The notes under the pieces are model-generated. The model saw only the letters and a list, made by a program, of their open reading frames with translations, was not told the DNA's origin and did no database searches. Positions 8,995-18,893 of a stretch of DNA of 64,000 bases are shown in pieces; the first letter of the stretch is position 1, and each line of letters opens with the position of its first letter. Source of the DNA: Nocardioides faecalis. Its GTDB lineage: Bacteria > Actinomycetota > Actinomycetes > Propionibacteriales > Nocardioidaceae. The stretch is from assembly GCF_018388425.1 (NCBI RefSeq), contig NZ_CP074406.1, positions 1,736,001 to 1,800,000 on the forward strand, in the 5' to 3' direction. The position numbers and the translations under genes were made by a program.

Positions 8995-11301
8995 ATGACC
9001 GAGGAGCGCACCCCACCCGTGTCGCGGGAAGCCGTGCCGACGTCGGTCGAGCCCGCCACCGGCCGCAGCATGCGGGCCCGGCTCGCCCGGATGGGCGGTC
9101 GCACCCAGACCGTCAACCCGGTGCTGGAGCCGCTCTTCCGCGCCGTACGGGCCAACCACCCGAAGGCGGACCTGGCGCTGCTGGAGCGCGCCTACGTGCT
9201 CGCCGAGCGGCTGCACGCCGACCAGAAGCGCAAGAGCGGCGACCCGTACATCACCCACCCGCTGGCGGTGACCACCATCCTGGCCGGCATCGGGATGACC
9301 GAGTCGACCCTGGTGGCGGCGCTGCTGCACGACACCGTCGAGGACACGCCGTACACCCTCGAGGAGTGCCGCAACGACTTCGGTGACGAGGTCGCCCGGC
9401 TCGTCGACGGGGTGACCAAGCTCGACAAGGTGCAGTACGGCGACTCCGCCGACGCCGAGACGATCCGCAAGATGATCGTGGCGATGTCGCGCGACATCCG
9501 GGTGCTGGTGATCAAGCTCGCCGACCGGCTGCACAACATGCGCACCCTGCGCTTCGTCAAGCAGTCCACCCAGGAGCGCAAGGCACGCGAGACGCTCGAC
9601 ATCTACGCTCCGCTGGCCCACCGCCTGGGCATGAACACGATCAAGTGGGAGCTCGAGGACCTCGCGTTCGCGGCGCTGCACCCCAAGATCTACGACGAGA
9701 TCGTGCGGATGGTGGCCGAGCGCGCGCCGTCGCGCGACTCGTTCCTGGCCGAGGTGATCACCCAGGTCGAGAAGGACCTGCGCGAGGCCAAGATCAAGGC
9801 CACCGTCACCGGCCGGCCCAAGCACTACTACTCGATCTACCAGAAGATGATCGTCGGCGGCCGCGAGTTCTCCGACATCTACGACCTGGTCGGTATCCGC
9901 ATCCTCGTCGAGGAGGACCGCGACTGCTACGGCGTCCTCGGTGTGCTGCACTCGCGCTGGAACCCCGTGCTCGGGCGGTTCAAGGACTACGTCGCGATGC
10001 CGAAGTTCAACATGTACCAGTCGCTGCACACCACCGTGATCGGCCCGCAGGGCAAGCCGGTGGAGATGCAGATCCGGACCTTCGCGATGCACCGCCGCGC
10101 CGAGTACGGCGTCGCGGCGCACTGGAAGTACAAGGAGGACGGCCGCGCCGGTCACGACACCGACAAGCGCGCCGACCCCGACGACATGAGCTGGGTCCGC
10201 CAGCTGCTGGACTGGCAGAGCGAGGTCGAGGACCCGGGCGAGTTCCTGGAGTCGCTGCGCTTCGAGATCAACCAGACCGAGACCTACGTCTTCACCCCGC
10301 GCGGCGACGTGATCGCGCTGCCCTCCGGCTCCACCCCGGTCGACTTCGCCTACGCGGTGCACACCGAGGTCGGCAACCGCACGATCGGCGCCCGCGTCAA
10401 CGGCCGCCTGGTGCCGTTGGAGTCGAGGCTGGAGAACGGCGACGTGGTGGAGGTGTTCACCTCCAAGGCCGAGGGCGCCGGTCCCTCGCGCGACTGGCTG
10501 AACTTCGTGAAGTCCCCGCGCGCCCGCTCCAAGATCCGGCAGTTCTTCACCAAGGAACGCCGCGAAGAAGCGATCGAGCGCGGCAAGGACGAGATCGGCA
10601 AGCTGATGCGCAAGGAGGGCCTGCCCCTCAAGCGCCTGCTCACCCACGACTCGCTGTCGCTGGTCGCCGAGGCGTTCCGCCTCGCCGACGTCACCGCGCT
10701 GTACGCCGCCGTGGGGGAGTCCAACCTCTCCGCGCAGGCCGTGGTGCGCAAGGTCATCGAGCTGCACGGCGGCGACGACGGGGCACAGGAGGACCTGGCC
10801 GAGGCGGTCACGATCACGGGTCGTGGACGTCGTACCGGACGCAGCACCAGCGGCGACTCCGGCGTCGTGGTCACCGGCTCGCCCGACGTGTGGGTCAAGC
10901 TCGCCAAGTGCTGCACCCCGGTGCCGCCCGACCCGATCCTCGGCTTCGTCACCAAGGGCGGCGGCGTCTCGGTGCACCGCAAGGACTGCACCAACGCCGC
11001 GAGCCTCCTCAGCCAGCCCGAGAAGCTCGTCGACGTCGAGTGGGCGCCGACCGGCCACTCCACGTTCCTGGTCAACATCCAGGTCGAGGCCCTCGACCGC
11101 TCCCGGCTCCTCTCCGACATCACCATGGCGCTCTCCGACGCGCACGTGAACATCCTGTCCGCGAACCTGACCACCTCCCGCGACCGGGTCGCCAAGTCCC
11201 GGTTCACCTTCGAGATGGGCGACGCCAAGCACCTCGACACCGTCCTGACCGCCGTCCGCGGCGTCCCCGGCGTCTTCGACGCGTACCGCGTCACGAGTTA
11301 G
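8995..11301 (+). CDS. relA: Bifunctional (p)ppGpp synthetase/hydrolase, RelA/SpoT family
   Basis: This 768-residue Rsh enzyme makes and degrades the stringent-response alarmone. Domains in order are an HD hydrolase ([11 protein letters not shown] near residue 85, LLHDTVED near 110, [12 protein letters not shown] near 175), a nucleotidyltransferase synthetase ([13 protein letters not shown] near 273, [11 protein letters not shown] near 298, [10 protein letters not shown] near 341), a TGS domain ([20 protein letters not shown] near 432), a zinc-finger-like region with [10 protein letters not shown], and a C-terminal ACT domain ([20 protein letters not shown]). Intact HD residues and both synthetase motifs support a bifunctional enzyme, the usual actinobacterial form. 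Confidence 0.96.
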   Translation: MTEERTPPVSREAVPTSVEPATGRSMRARLARMGGRTQTVNPVLEPLFRAVRANHPKADLALLERAYVLAERLHADQKRKSGDPYITHPLAVTTILAGIGMTESTLVAALLHDTVEDTPYTLEECRNDFGDEVARLVDGVTKLDKVQYGDSADAETIRKMIVAMSRDIRVLVIKLADRLHNMRTLRFVKQSTQERKARETLDIYAPLAHRLGMNTIKWELEDLAFAALHPKIYDEIVRMVAERAPSRDSFLAEVITQVEKDLREAKIKATVTGRPKHYYSIYQKMIVGGREFSDIYDLVGIRILVEEDRDCYGVLGVLHSRWNPVLGRFKDYVAMPKFNMYQSLHTTVIGPQGKPVEMQIRTFAMHRRAEYGVAAHWKYKEDGRAGHDTDKRADPDDMSWVRQLLDWQSEVEDPGEFLESLRFEINQTETYVFTPRGDVIALPSGSTPVDFAYAVHTEVGNRTIGARVNGRLVPLESRLENGDVVEVFTSKAEGAGPSRDWLNFVKSPRARSKIRQFFTKERREEAIERGKDEIGKLMRKEGLPLKRLLTHDSLSLVAEAFRLADVTALYAAVGESNLSAQAVVRKVIELHGGDDGAQEDLAEAVTITGRGRRTGRSTSGDSGVVVTGSPDVWVKLAKCCTPVPPDPILGFVTKGGGVSVHRKDCTNAASLLSQPEKLVDVEWAPTGHSTFLVNIQVEALDRSRLLSDITMALSDAHVNILSANLTTSRDRVAKSRFTFEMGDAKHLDTVLTAVRGVPGVFDAYRVTS

Positions 11302-11310
11302 CGGTGGGGT

Positions 11311-11342
11311 GCAGGAATCCCCGGTCGACCGGGGATTCCTGC
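11311..11342. repeat. Perfect 32-bp palindrome, copy 1
   Basis: The left arm GCAGGAATCCCCGGTC is followed directly by its exact reverse complement, with no spacer. It lies nine bases after the relA stop. The identical 32-base core recurs at 12513-12544. It could fold into a 3'-end hairpin for relA, but no T-run follows, and exact identity between two copies is more than termination requires. Confidence 0.9.
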
Positions 11343-11414
11343 GCTGGTGGCGCCTCGGCGGGTCCGAAAGCGTGAAGAAACCTCCGCCCGCCTCGCTGCC
11401 ACCGTCGTACCAGC

Positions 11415-11435
11415 GGTCGTCCACAGGGGACGACC
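11415..11435. promoter_or_regulatory. Inverted repeat upstream of the AbiEi-like gene
   Basis: GGTCGTCC (11415-11422) and GGACGACC (11428-11435) form a perfect 8-base inverted repeat around five bases. It sits about 45 bases before the start at 11478. AbiEi antitoxins are known to repress their own promoters through inverted repeats, so an operator is plausible but unproven. The rest of the 176-base gap holds only the palindrome described separately. Confidence 0.4.
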
Positions 11436-11477
11436 CCGCAGGATTGGGCAGGACGGCACCCGGGGCAATGCCTTCGC

Positions 11478-12449
11478 ATGACCCTGTCAGCGGACGACGT
11501 CCGCCTCCTGCCGCTGTCGCTGCGCCGTGAGCTCATCGCTGCCGGACACACGGATCGCAGCCTGGCCCGCGGGCTGCGCACGGGCGCTCTTGCGAGGCCG
11601 CGACGAGGCGCCTACGTCGACGGCCACATGTGGGCAGGGCTCACCGACGAGGAGAGGTACGCCGTCCGCGCCCGGGCGGCGTACCGTCAGGCAGGTACCG
11701 ATGTCGTACTGAGCCACGCGTCGGCGCTCCCGTTCCTGGACGCACCCCTGTGGGGTCACGACCTGGCCGACGTGCACCTGACCCGGCGTGACGGGCGCAC
11801 CGGGCGGCGCGAGGCAGGGATACGGCAGCATCGAGGGCGGCTGGTGGACGGCGACATCGTCGAGGCGAACGGCTTGCTCGTCTCGTCGCCTGTGCGGGCG
11901 ACGTTGGAGGTCGCGACGCTCGTATCCGTCGAGGCGTCACTCGCCGTGGCCAACCACTTCCTCCACCGTGGCGCCCTCACCATCGAGCAGCTGCACGGCC
12001 GCTATGAGTCGCCGCTGCTTCACTGGCCGGCCTCGTTGGGCACGACTCTCATGCTGCGTCTGGCCGACCCCAGGATCGAGTCCGTCGGGGAGAGCCGTAC
12101 GGCGTACTTCCTCTGGCGCAGCTGCCTGCCGAAGCCAGTGCCGCAGTTCGAGGTGTTCGACGGTCATGTCCTCGTCGGGAGACTGGACTTCGCGTTCCCC
12201 GACCTCGGCATCTGGCTGGAGTTCGATGGCAGGGTGAAGTACGAACGCTTCCGCCGCCCGGGGGAGGCGATCGTGGACGTGGTCCTCCGAGAGAAGCGGC
12301 GCCAGGATCGGATCGAGGAGATCACGGGATGGCGTTGCCTGCGGATCGTGTGGGCGGACCTGGCGCGGCCCGCCGCGCTAGAACGGCGCATCCTGCAGTT
12401 GGTCGATGACGTGGCCAGGACGCGCGGTGTGCGGCGAGACCAGGCCTGA
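11478..12449 (+). CDS. AbiEi-like N-terminal domain protein with DUF559-like nuclease fold
   Basis: The 323-residue protein has no characterised counterpart that I recognise. Residues 10-60 (LRRELIAAGHTDRSLARGLR, then RPRRGAYVDG) resemble the winged-helix domain of AbiEi-type type IV antitoxins. Residues of about 230-300 look like a DUF559/Vsr-type PD-(D/E)XK fold: GRLDFAFPDLGIWLEFDGR, a following Lys/Tyr, then RRQDRIEEITGWRCLRIVW. No AbiEii-like toxin gene is adjacent. Codon use matches the chromosome, so any transfer is old or from a relative. Identical palindromes lie on both sides. Function is unknown; DNA binding plus nuclease activity is inference. Confidence 0.7.
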   Translation: MTLSADDVRLLPLSLRRELIAAGHTDRSLARGLRTGALARPRRGAYVDGHMWAGLTDEERYAVRARAAYRQAGTDVVLSHASALPFLDAPLWGHDLADVHLTRRDGRTGRREAGIRQHRGRLVDGDIVEANGLLVSSPVRATLEVATLVSVEASLAVANHFLHRGALTIEQLHGRYESPLLHWPASLGTTLMLRLADPRIESVGESRTAYFLWRSCLPKPVPQFEVFDGHVLVGRLDFAFPDLGIWLEFDGRVKYERFRRPGEAIVDVVLREKRRQDRIEEITGWRCLRIVWADLARPAALERRILQLVDDVARTRGVRRDQA

Positions 12450-12510
12450 CGCACCATCTGCAACAGAGGACGGGTGTTTCCTGCGATTCAGGGCGCTCTT
12501 GGCCCGGAAA

Positions 12511-12546
12511 ACGCAGGAATCCCCGGTCGACCGGGGATTCCTGCGT
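12511..12546. repeat. Perfect 36-bp palindrome, copy 2, between convergent genes
   Basis: The left arm ACGCAGGAATCCCCGGTC meets its exact reverse complement with no spacer. The inner 32 bases are identical to 11311-11342. It lies between the end of the AbiEi-like gene (12449) and the end of the minus-strand DUF349 gene (12563), where a bidirectional terminator would be expected. It is GC-rich with no flanking T-run. The remainder of this 113-base gap shows nothing recognisable. Confidence 0.9.
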
Positions 12547-12562
12547 CTTGTTACCGGAGCCC

Positions 12563-13804
12563 TCAGGCGCCGTACTCCGCAGACGCCCGCCGGGCCATCT
12601 CCAGGAAGGACCGCCGCCCCTGGAGGTTCTCCTCGAGCTCGCGGATCTTCTTCGCATCACCCTGGCCGCGGGCGGCGTCGAGCTTGGCCTCGGCGTCGGC
12701 GATGGCGGCCTCGAGCTTGGCGACCATGTCCTCGGCGCGGGCGGACTTCTCCGGGTCCGAGCGCTTCCACTGGTCGTCCTCGGCCTTGCGGATGGCCTGC
12801 TCGATGGCGCGCATGCGGCCCTCGAGGTCCTTGATCCGGTCGCGGGGGACCTTGCCGGCCTCGTCCCACTTGTCGGCGACCTCGCGGAAGGCGGCCTTGG
12901 CGGCGGCGACGTCGCCGGTCTCGGCGAGGGGGCCGAGGATCGCCTCGGCCTCGACGAGGAGCTGCTCCTTGACCTCGGCGTTGGCGGCGAACTCGGAGTC
13001 GAGGGCGGCGTTGGCGGCGTCGCGGGCACCGAAGAAGGTGTCCTGGGCGGCGCGGAAGCGCTGCCAGAGCTGGTCGTCGACGGTCTTGGGTGCGGGACCG
13101 GCGGCCTTCCAGTCCCGCATCAGGTCGCGGTAGCGGCCTGAGGTGGGGCCCCACTCGGTGGAGCCGGACAGTGCCTCGGCCTCGGCGACGAGGCGCTCCT
13201 TGACGACCCGGGCGGAGTCGCGCTTCTCGTCCTGCTCGGCGAAGTGCGCCTTGCGGGCCTTGGTGTAGGCGGAGCGGGCCGAGGAGAACCGCTTCCACAG
13301 CGCGTCGTCGGCGGCCTTGTCGATGCGGGGGAGCTGCTTCCACGTCTCGAGCAGCTCGCGGAGCCGGTTGGCGCCGTTGCGCCAGTCGCGACCGGCGGCG
13401 ATGCGCTCGGCCTCCTCGGCGAGCTTCTCCTTCTCCTCGCGCGCCTGCGCCGACTTCGCGGCCTTCGCGGCACGGCGCGCCTCGCGCTGGGTGGCGATGA
13501 CGGGGCCGAGCTCGTCGAGGCGGCGGGCGAGCAGGGAGAGGTCGCCGACCGCCGCCGCGTCGGTGACCTGCTCGCGCACGAGCTTCACCGACGAGACCGC
13601 CTCCTCCGGGGAGAGCACCCCGGAGATGACCCTGCGGTGCAGCAGGTCCACCTCGAGCGCGAGGTTGTCGTAGCGCTTGGTGTAGAACGCCAGCGCCTCC
13701 TCGGGTGAGGCGTCGGGCATCTGCCCGACAGGTCGCTCGCCGTCGGCTGTCTTCACGTAGACGGTGCCGTCGTCGTCGACGCGGCCCCAGTCGGAGGTAG
13801 TCAC
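12563..13804 (-). CDS. DUF349 repeat protein
   Basis: This 413-residue protein is predicted to be almost entirely helical and charged, with several DUF349-type repeats such as DWRNGANRLRELLETWKQLP (near 155), a TSGRYRDLMRDWKAAGP segment and FREVADKWDEAGKVPRD. Each has the Trp-Lys/Asp spacing of that family. I start it at GTG 13804 (VTTSDWGRVDDDGTVYVK); longer in-frame starts would run into the divergent MBL gene. The E. coli DUF349 protein YccJ-like name is not applicable and no molecular role is established. It shares a 46-base promoter region with the MBL hydrolase. Confidence 0.85.
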   Translation of the reverse strand: MTTSDWGRVDDDGTVYVKTADGERPVGQMPDASPEEALAFYTKRYDNLALEVDLLHRRVISGVLSPEEAVSSVKLVREQVTDAAAVGDLSLLARRLDELGPVIATQREARRAAKAAKSAQAREEKEKLAEEAERIAAGRDWRNGANRLRELLETWKQLPRIDKAADDALWKRFSSARSAYTKARKAHFAEQDEKRDSARVVKERLVAEAEALSGSTEWGPTSGRYRDLMRDWKAAGPAPKTVDDQLWQRFRAAQDTFFGARDAANAALDSEFAANAEVKEQLLVEAEAILGPLAETGDVAAAKAAFREVADKWDEAGKVPRDRIKDLEGRMRAIEQAIRKAEDDQWKRSDPEKSARAEDMVAKLEAAIADAEAKLDAARGQGDAKKIRELEENLQGRRSFLEMARRASAEYGA

Positions 13805-13812
13805 AGTGGGCC

Positions 13813-13844
13813 ATGCTAGTGCCGAATGCTCCGGCCGATAGGCT
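13813..13844. promoter_or_regulatory. Divergent promoter elements between DUF349 and MBL genes
   Basis: On the plus strand TAGGCT (13839-13844) is six bases before the GTG at 13851. On the minus strand TAGCAT (13818 down to 13813) is eight bases before the GTG at 13804. Both therefore look leaderless or nearly so. The whole intergenic region is only 46 bases, so one factor could affect both genes. Confidence 0.45.
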
Positions 13845-13850
13845 GGGTCG

Positions 13851-14588
13851 GTGCTGATCGCCGCCTTCCCCGCTGGACCGTGGGGCACCAATTGCTATGT
13901 CGCGGCCACCGGCCCCGGCTCCGAGTGCGTGGTGATCGACCCGGGCAAGGACGCTGCCGGGGGAGTCGCTGACGTCGTTCGCGAGCACCGGCTCAAGCCG
14001 GTCGCGGTGCTGCTCACCCACGGGCACATCGACCACATGTGGTCGGTTACCCCCGTCGCGGGGGCGTACGACGCCACGGCCTGGATCCACCCGGGCGACC
14101 GGCACCTGCTGACCGACCCGATGGCGGGCATCTCCCGGGAGAGCGCGGGGATGCTGCTGGGCGGCGACTACGAGTTCACCGAGCCCGACTCCGTCGCGGA
14201 GCTCGCCGACGGCGCCACCTTGGAGCTGGCCGGGCTGAGCTTCCTGGTCGACCACACCCCCGGGCACACCGAGGGGTCGGTCACCTTCCGCACCCCGTGG
14301 ACCGCGCCTGCGGGCCAGGGCCCGGACATCTCCGAGGTGATGTTCTCCGGCGACCTGCTGTTCGCCGGCTCCATCGGACGCACCGACCTGCCCGGCGGTG
14401 ACCACGACACGATGCTGCGCTCGCTGGCCGCCAAGGTGCTGCCGCTGGCCGACGACGTCGTGGTGCTGCCCGGGCACGGCGAGCAGACCTCGATCGGTCG
14501 CGAGCGCGCGACCAACCCGTTCCTGCTGGACCTGATCGATCCCCGTGAGTCCGGCGACTCCACCACCCGTGCGACCCGAGGCCTGTGA
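13851..14588 (+). CDS. MBL-fold metallo-hydrolase (glyoxalase II-like)
   Basis: The 245-residue protein has the metallo-beta-lactamase signature THGHIDHMW (near residue 55), a later metal-binding [11 protein letters not shown] histidine, [21 protein letters not shown] for the bridging aspartate, and [10 protein letters not shown] near the C-terminus. These match the hydroxyacylglutathione hydrolase-like branch. Actinobacteria use mycothiol rather than glutathione, so a thioester hydrolase acting on a different thiol is more likely, but the substrate is not visible. GTG is the start, and the hisS ATG follows the stop by four bases. Confidence 0.9.
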   Translation: MLIAAFPAGPWGTNCYVAATGPGSECVVIDPGKDAAGGVADVVREHRLKPVAVLLTHGHIDHMWSVTPVAGAYDATAWIHPGDRHLLTDPMAGISRESAGMLLGGDYEFTEPDSVAELADGATLELAGLSFLVDHTPGHTEGSVTFRTPWTAPAGQGPDISEVMFSGDLLFAGSIGRTDLPGGDHDTMLRSLAAKVLPLADDVVVLPGHGEQTSIGRERATNPFLLDLIDPRESGDSTTRATRGL

Positions 14589-14592
14589 CCCG

Positions 14593-15852
14593 ATGAGTGA
14601 CGCACTGGCCGCCCCCAAGGGCGTCCCTGAGTACCTGCCGCCCGAGTCCGCCGCCTGGCTGGCCGTCCGTGAGGGCCTGTCCCGACCGGCCGTGCTCGCC
14701 GGCTACGGCTATATCGAGCTGCCGATCTTCGAGGACACCGCGCTGTACGTGCGCGGTGTCGGGGAGTCCACGGACGTGGTCTCCAAGGAGATGTACACGT
14801 TCTCCGACCGCGGTGACCGGTCGCTGACGCTGCGCCCCGAGGGCACCGCCGGCGTGATGCGCAGCGTGATCGAGCACCGCCTCGACCGCGGCCAGCTGCC
14901 GGTGAAGGTCTGGTACGCCGGCCCGTTCTTCCGGGCCGAGCGCCCGCAGCACGGCCGCTACCGCCAGCTGCAGCAGTTCGGCGTGGAGGCGATCGGCTCC
15001 GACGACCCCGCCCTGGACGCCGAGGTGATCGCGATCGCCGACAGCGGCTACCGCAGCCTCGGGCTGACCGGCTTCCGGCTGGAGCTGACCAGCCTGGGCT
15101 GTGCGGAGTGCCGCCCGCCGTACCGGGAGCGCCTGGTGGCCTTCCTCGACGGCCTCGACCTCGACGAGCCCACCCGGGAGCGGGCGCGGATCAACCCGCT
15201 GCGCGTCCTCGACGACAAGCGCCCCGAGGTGATCGCCCAGCTCACCGACGCCCCGCTGATGCTCGACCACCTGTGCTCGGCGTGTGCGGAGCACTTCGCG
15301 CGCGTCCGCGGCCTGCTGGACGCCCAGCAGGTCGCCTACGTGGTGAACCCCCGGATGGTGCGCGGGCTGGACTACTACACCCGCACCACCTTCGAGTTCG
15401 TCCACGACGGTCTGGGGGCACAGTCCGGTATCGGCGGCGGCGGTCGCTACGACGGCCTGATGTCCGAGCTCGGCGGCCAGGAGCTCTCCGGCATCGGCTT
15501 CGGCCTCGGCCTGGACCGCACCTACCTGGCCTGCCAGGCGGAGGGCCTGCAGGTCGGTCCCGCCTCCCCGCTCGACGTGTACGTCGTCCCGGTGGGCGCC
15601 GGACGCGAGCGGGCACCGCTGCTCGTCGCCGAGCTGCGCGCCGCCGGTTTGCGCACCGACCAGATCTTCGGCGAGCGTGGCCTCAAGGGCGCCATGAAGC
15701 AGGCCGACCGCTCCGGGGCGCCGTACGTCGTCGTCCTCGGCGAGCGCGACCTCGCGGCCGGCGTGGCCCAGGTCAAGTCCATGCACTCCGGCGAGCAGGC
15801 CGCGGTGCCGCTCGCCAACCTCACCCCCTATCTCAAGGAGCAACTCTCGTGA
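14593..15852 (+). CDS. hisS: Histidine-tRNA ligase
   Basis: HisRS charges tRNA-His. The ATG at 14593 ([16 protein letters not shown]) gives 419 residues; an upstream in-frame GTG would extend into the MBL gene. Class II motifs are visible: motif 2 around [20 protein letters not shown], the histidine-specific [14 protein letters not shown] region and [13 protein letters not shown], and motif 3 at [14 protein letters not shown]. The C-terminal anticodon-binding domain ends the protein. The stop overlaps the aspS GTG, a pairing that is common in bacteria. Confidence 0.95.
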   Translation: MSDALAAPKGVPEYLPPESAAWLAVREGLSRPAVLAGYGYIELPIFEDTALYVRGVGESTDVVSKEMYTFSDRGDRSLTLRPEGTAGVMRSVIEHRLDRGQLPVKVWYAGPFFRAERPQHGRYRQLQQFGVEAIGSDDPALDAEVIAIADSGYRSLGLTGFRLELTSLGCAECRPPYRERLVAFLDGLDLDEPTRERARINPLRVLDDKRPEVIAQLTDAPLMLDHLCSACAEHFARVRGLLDAQQVAYVVNPRMVRGLDYYTRTTFEFVHDGLGAQSGIGGGGRYDGLMSELGGQELSGIGFGLGLDRTYLACQAEGLQVGPASPLDVYVVPVGAGRERAPLLVAELRAAGLRTDQIFGERGLKGAMKQADRSGAPYVVVLGERDLAAGVAQVKSMHSGEQAAVPLANLTPYLKEQLS

Positions 15853-17624
15853 TCCGCACCCATGACGCCGGCGCGCTGACGCAGCCTTCGCTCGTCGGCC
15901 AGACCGTCACCCTCGCCGGGTGGGTGGCCAACCGCCGCGACCACGGGGGAGTTGCCTTCATCGACCTGCGCGACGCCAGCGGCGTGGTGCAGGTGGTCAT
16001 CCGCGACGAGGACGTCGCGCACAGCCTGCGCTCGGAGTTCTGCCTGAAGGTGGTCGGCGAGGTCGTCGAGCGCACCGAGGCGAACATCAACCCGAACCTG
16101 CCGACGGGCCGCTACGAGGTCGTGGCCGCCGACGTCGAGGTGCTCAACACCTCCGCTCCGCTGCCGTTCCCGATCAGCGACCACGTCGAGGTGGGCGAGG
16201 AGGTGCGCCTCAAGCACCGCTACCTCGACCTGCGCCGCTCCGGCCCGGCCGCGGCGCTGCGCCTGCGCAGCAAGGTCAACAAGGCCGCCCGCGACGTGTT
16301 GGACGCCCACGGCTTCGTCGAGGTGGAGACGCCGACGCTGACCCGCTCCACCCCCGAGGGTGCCCGCGACTTCCTGGTGCCGGCCCGCCTGGCGCCCGGC
16401 AGCTGGTACGCGCTGCCGCAGAGCCCGCAGCTGTTCAAGCAGCTGCTGATGGTCGGCGGCCTGGAGCGGTACTACCAGATCGCGCGCTGCTACCGCGACG
16501 AGGACTTCCGCGCCGACCGGCAGCCCGAGTTCACCCAGCTCGACATCGAGATGAGCTTCGTGGACCAGGAGGACGTGATCGCCCTCATGGAGGACGTCCT
16601 GGCCGCGATGTGGGCGCAGGTCGGCTACGACGTGCCGCGCCCGATCCCGCGGATGACCTACGCCGACGCCATGCAGAAGTACGGCTCGGACAAGCCCGAC
16701 CTGCGCTTCGGCAACGAGCTGGTGGAGTGCACCGAGTACTTCAAGGACACCACCTTCCGGGTGTTCCAGGCCGAGTACGTCGGCGCCGTGGTGATGCCCG
16801 GCGGCGCCAGCCAGCCGCGCAAGCAGCTCGACGCCTGGCAGGACTGGGCCAAGCAGCGCGGTGCGCGCGGCCTGGCCTACGTGCTCGTCGGCGAGGACGG
16901 CACGCTGTCCGGCCCGGTCGCCAAGAACCTCTCCGAGGCCGAGCAGGCCGGCCTGGCCGCCCACGTGGGCGCGGCGCCGGGGGACTGCATCTTCTTCGCC
17001 GCCGGCGCGACGAAGCCGATGCGCGCCCTGCTGGGCGCGGCCCGCCTGGAGATCGGCCGGCGCTGCGGGCTGATCGACGAGGACGCCTTCGCCTTCACCT
17101 GGGTGGTCGACGCCCCGATGTTCGAGCCCGCCTCCGACGCGGTCGCCTCCGGCGACGTCGCGGTCGGTGCCGGCGCCTGGACGGCGGTGCACCACGCCTT
17201 CACCGGGCCCAAGCCGGAGTTCCTCGACACCTTCGACACCGACCCTGGCAGCGCCCTGGCCTACGCCTACGACATCGTCTGCAACGGCAGCGAGCTCGGC
17301 GGCGGCTCCATCCGGATCCACCGCGAGGACGTGCAGAGGCGGGTCTTCGCCGTGATGGGGATCAGCGAGGAGGAGGCGGCCGAGAAGTTCGGCTTCCTGC
17401 TCGATGCGTTCAAGTACGGCGCGCCGCCGCACGGCGGCATCGCGGTCGGCATGGACCGGATCGTGGCGATGCTCGCGGGCCTCGACTCGATCCGCGAGGT
17501 GATCGCGTTCCCCAAGTCCGGCGGCGGCTACGACCCGCTCACGGCCGCGCCCGCGCCGATCACCCCCGAGCAGCGCAAGGAAGCCGGTGTGGACGCCGTT
17601 CCGGAGGAAGAAACCACGGCCTGA
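15849..17624 (+). CDS. aspS: Aspartate-tRNA ligase (bacterial type)
   Basis: AspRS charges tRNA-Asp. The GTG at 15849 overlaps the hisS stop by four bases and starts the protein at the anticodon-binding OB fold ([19 protein letters not shown]). Motif 2 is visible at [20 protein letters not shown], a bacterial GAD insertion follows, and motif 3 is near [17 protein letters not shown]. The 591-residue length fits the bacterial type. Whether it also charges tRNA-Asn cannot be settled from the window. Confidence 0.96.
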   Translation: MIRTHDAGALTQPSLVGQTVTLAGWVANRRDHGGVAFIDLRDASGVVQVVIRDEDVAHSLRSEFCLKVVGEVVERTEANINPNLPTGRYEVVAADVEVLNTSAPLPFPISDHVEVGEEVRLKHRYLDLRRSGPAAALRLRSKVNKAARDVLDAHGFVEVETPTLTRSTPEGARDFLVPARLAPGSWYALPQSPQLFKQLLMVGGLERYYQIARCYRDEDFRADRQPEFTQLDIEMSFVDQEDVIALMEDVLAAMWAQVGYDVPRPIPRMTYADAMQKYGSDKPDLRFGNELVECTEYFKDTTFRVFQAEYVGAVVMPGGASQPRKQLDAWQDWAKQRGARGLAYVLVGEDGTLSGPVAKNLSEAEQAGLAAHVGAAPGDCIFFAAGATKPMRALLGAARLEIGRRCGLIDEDAFAFTWVVDAPMFEPASDAVASGDVAVGAGAWTAVHHAFTGPKPEFLDTFDTDPGSALAYAYDIVCNGSELGGGSIRIHREDVQRRVFAVMGISEEEAAEKFGFLLDAFKYGAPPHGGIAVGMDRIVAMLAGLDSIREVIAFPKSGGGYDPLTAAPAPITPEQRKEAGVDAVPEEETTA

Positions 17625-17659
17625 GCCACCTCCGGCGGGACGGTTGCCGGAGGCTGAGA

Positions 17660-17690
17660 CCAAACCGTTACCGCTCCGGTATCGCTTTGG
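17660..17690. promoter_or_regulatory. 31-bp imperfect inverted repeat, candidate operator of the opp operon
   Basis: CCAAACCGTTACCG (17660-17673) and CGGTATCGCTTTGG (17677-17690) are inverted copies matching at 12 of 14 positions around a CTC spacer. A possible -10 element TATGGT (17706-17711) lies just downstream, so this would sit over the -35 region. Size and symmetry suit a dimeric repressor. No regulator gene adjoins it. Confidence 0.5.
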
Positions 17691-17719
17691 CGCAGCCTCT
17701 CCACCTATGGTCTCGGACG

Positions 17720-17759
17720 GTGCCGACCGTCATCGACGGTCGGCACTGTCCCGGGACAG
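17720..17759 (+). promoter_or_regulatory. Leader hairpin and adjoining 14-bp palindrome before oppC
   Basis: GTGCCGACCGT (17720-17730) and ACGGTCGGCAC (17736-17746) form a perfect 11-base stem with a five-base loop. It is followed with a one-base overlap by the perfect palindrome CTGTCCCGGGACAG (17746-17759). Both end 18 bases before the oppC ATG, next to its Shine-Dalgarno sequence. They may be an aspS terminator, a 5' leader structure or operators; no T-run supports the first. Confidence 0.5.
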
Positions 17760-17777
17760 CATGTGTGAGAGGTGGAG

Positions 17778-18803
17778 ATGACGCTTCCGGCAAGCGAGGC
17801 TGAGATCGAGGTGCCTTCGGCTCCGGTCGAGGATGACTCGGTCGTCAAGGTCGCAGGTCGGTCTCCGACCCAGCTCGCGATCGCGCGGTTCCGCGCGGAC
17901 AAGCTGTCGATGATCTCGCTGACCTTCACCGTCCTCGTCGCGCTCTGCGCGATCCTGGCGCCGATCCTGGTCAGTCTCGATGTGCTGAACCCGTACAAGT
18001 ACAACCAGGACCTGCTCACCGAGGACGGCGTCACGCCGCTCGGCAGGCTCGGCGGCATCAGCTGGGACCACCCGTTCGGCGTGGAGCCCGGCACCGGCCG
18101 TGACCTGCTGTCCCGCCTGATGCTTGCGATCACCTCCTCTCTGGCCATCGCGCTCATCGCCACCGTGATCACCGTGGTCATCGGCACGGTGCTCGGCATC
18201 ATCGCCGGGTTCTCCGGTGGCTGGGTGGACAGCCTGGTGGGTCGGTTCATCGACCTGGTGCTCTCCTTCCCGCAGACCATGATGCTGCTGGCGCTGGCCG
18301 CCCCCACGGTGCTGGTGATCCGCAACGACCTCTCGTCCGTGCCCGGTCTCGGAGTCCTGGAGAGCCGGGACCTGGCCAACGGGCTGTTCGTGATCATCAT
18401 CCTCGCGGTCTTCGGGTGGCCGCCGGTGGCTCGCGTGGTGCGTGGCCAGGTGCTCTCGATCCGGGAGCGGGAGTTCATCGACGCGGCGAAGCTGCTCGGT
18501 GCGTCGCGGCGCCGGCTGTACTTCAAGGAGGTGCTGCCGAACGTGTGGGCACCGGTCCTTGTGTACGTGACCCTGCTGGTGCCGGCCTTCATCTCGGCCG
18601 AGGCCGCCTTCAGCTTCCTCGGCGTCGGCATCAAGCCGCCGACCCCCACGCTGGGCAACATCCTGCGCAACTCGGTCGACTACACCAGCGCGGACCCGAT
18701 GTACTTCTTCCTCCCCGGTGTCCTGCTCGCGCTCATCGTCGTGGTGTTCAACCTCGTCGGTGACGGCGCCCGAGACGCGCTCGACCCCAAGGCGCACCGC
18801 TAA
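17778..18803 (+). CDS. Oligopeptide ABC transporter, OppC/DppC-type permease
   Basis: This is the second permease of a peptide or nickel-class ABC importer. The 341-residue protein has an N-terminal cytoplasmic part, a first membrane helix near residue 50 (MISLTFTVLVALCAILAPIL), the OppC-N external segment with HPFGVEPGTGRDLLSRL, and four to five further helices. The ATPase-contact EAA loop is EFIDAAKLLGASRRRLYFKE. GAGGTGGAG seven to nine bases upstream favours ATG 17778 over GTG 17772. Unusually it is the first gene of the operon, ahead of the binding protein. Confidence 0.92.
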   Translation: MTLPASEAEIEVPSAPVEDDSVVKVAGRSPTQLAIARFRADKLSMISLTFTVLVALCAILAPILVSLDVLNPYKYNQDLLTEDGVTPLGRLGGISWDHPFGVEPGTGRDLLSRLMLAITSSLAIALIATVITVVIGTVLGIIAGFSGGWVDSLVGRFIDLVLSFPQTMMLLALAAPTVLVIRNDLSSVPGLGVLESRDLANGLFVIIILAVFGWPPVARVVRGQVLSIREREFIDAAKLLGASRRRLYFKEVLPNVWAPVLVYVTLLVPAFISAEAAFSFLGVGIKPPTPTLGNILRNSVDYTSADPMYFFLPGVLLALIVVVFNLVGDGARDALDPKAHR

Positions 18804-18893
18804 GGCGCCCACCCAGACCCGGCCTCCCGCACACATCCGGGCGCGCGAGATGCCGAGACGCCGCAGGCGTCGATCACCAGATAGGAGAAGTGA

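Noticed and set aside
11311..11342. Calling the palindromes simple Rho-independent terminators.
   Set aside because: There is no T-run, and both copies share an exact 32-base core, so termination alone does not explain them, though it may be one role.
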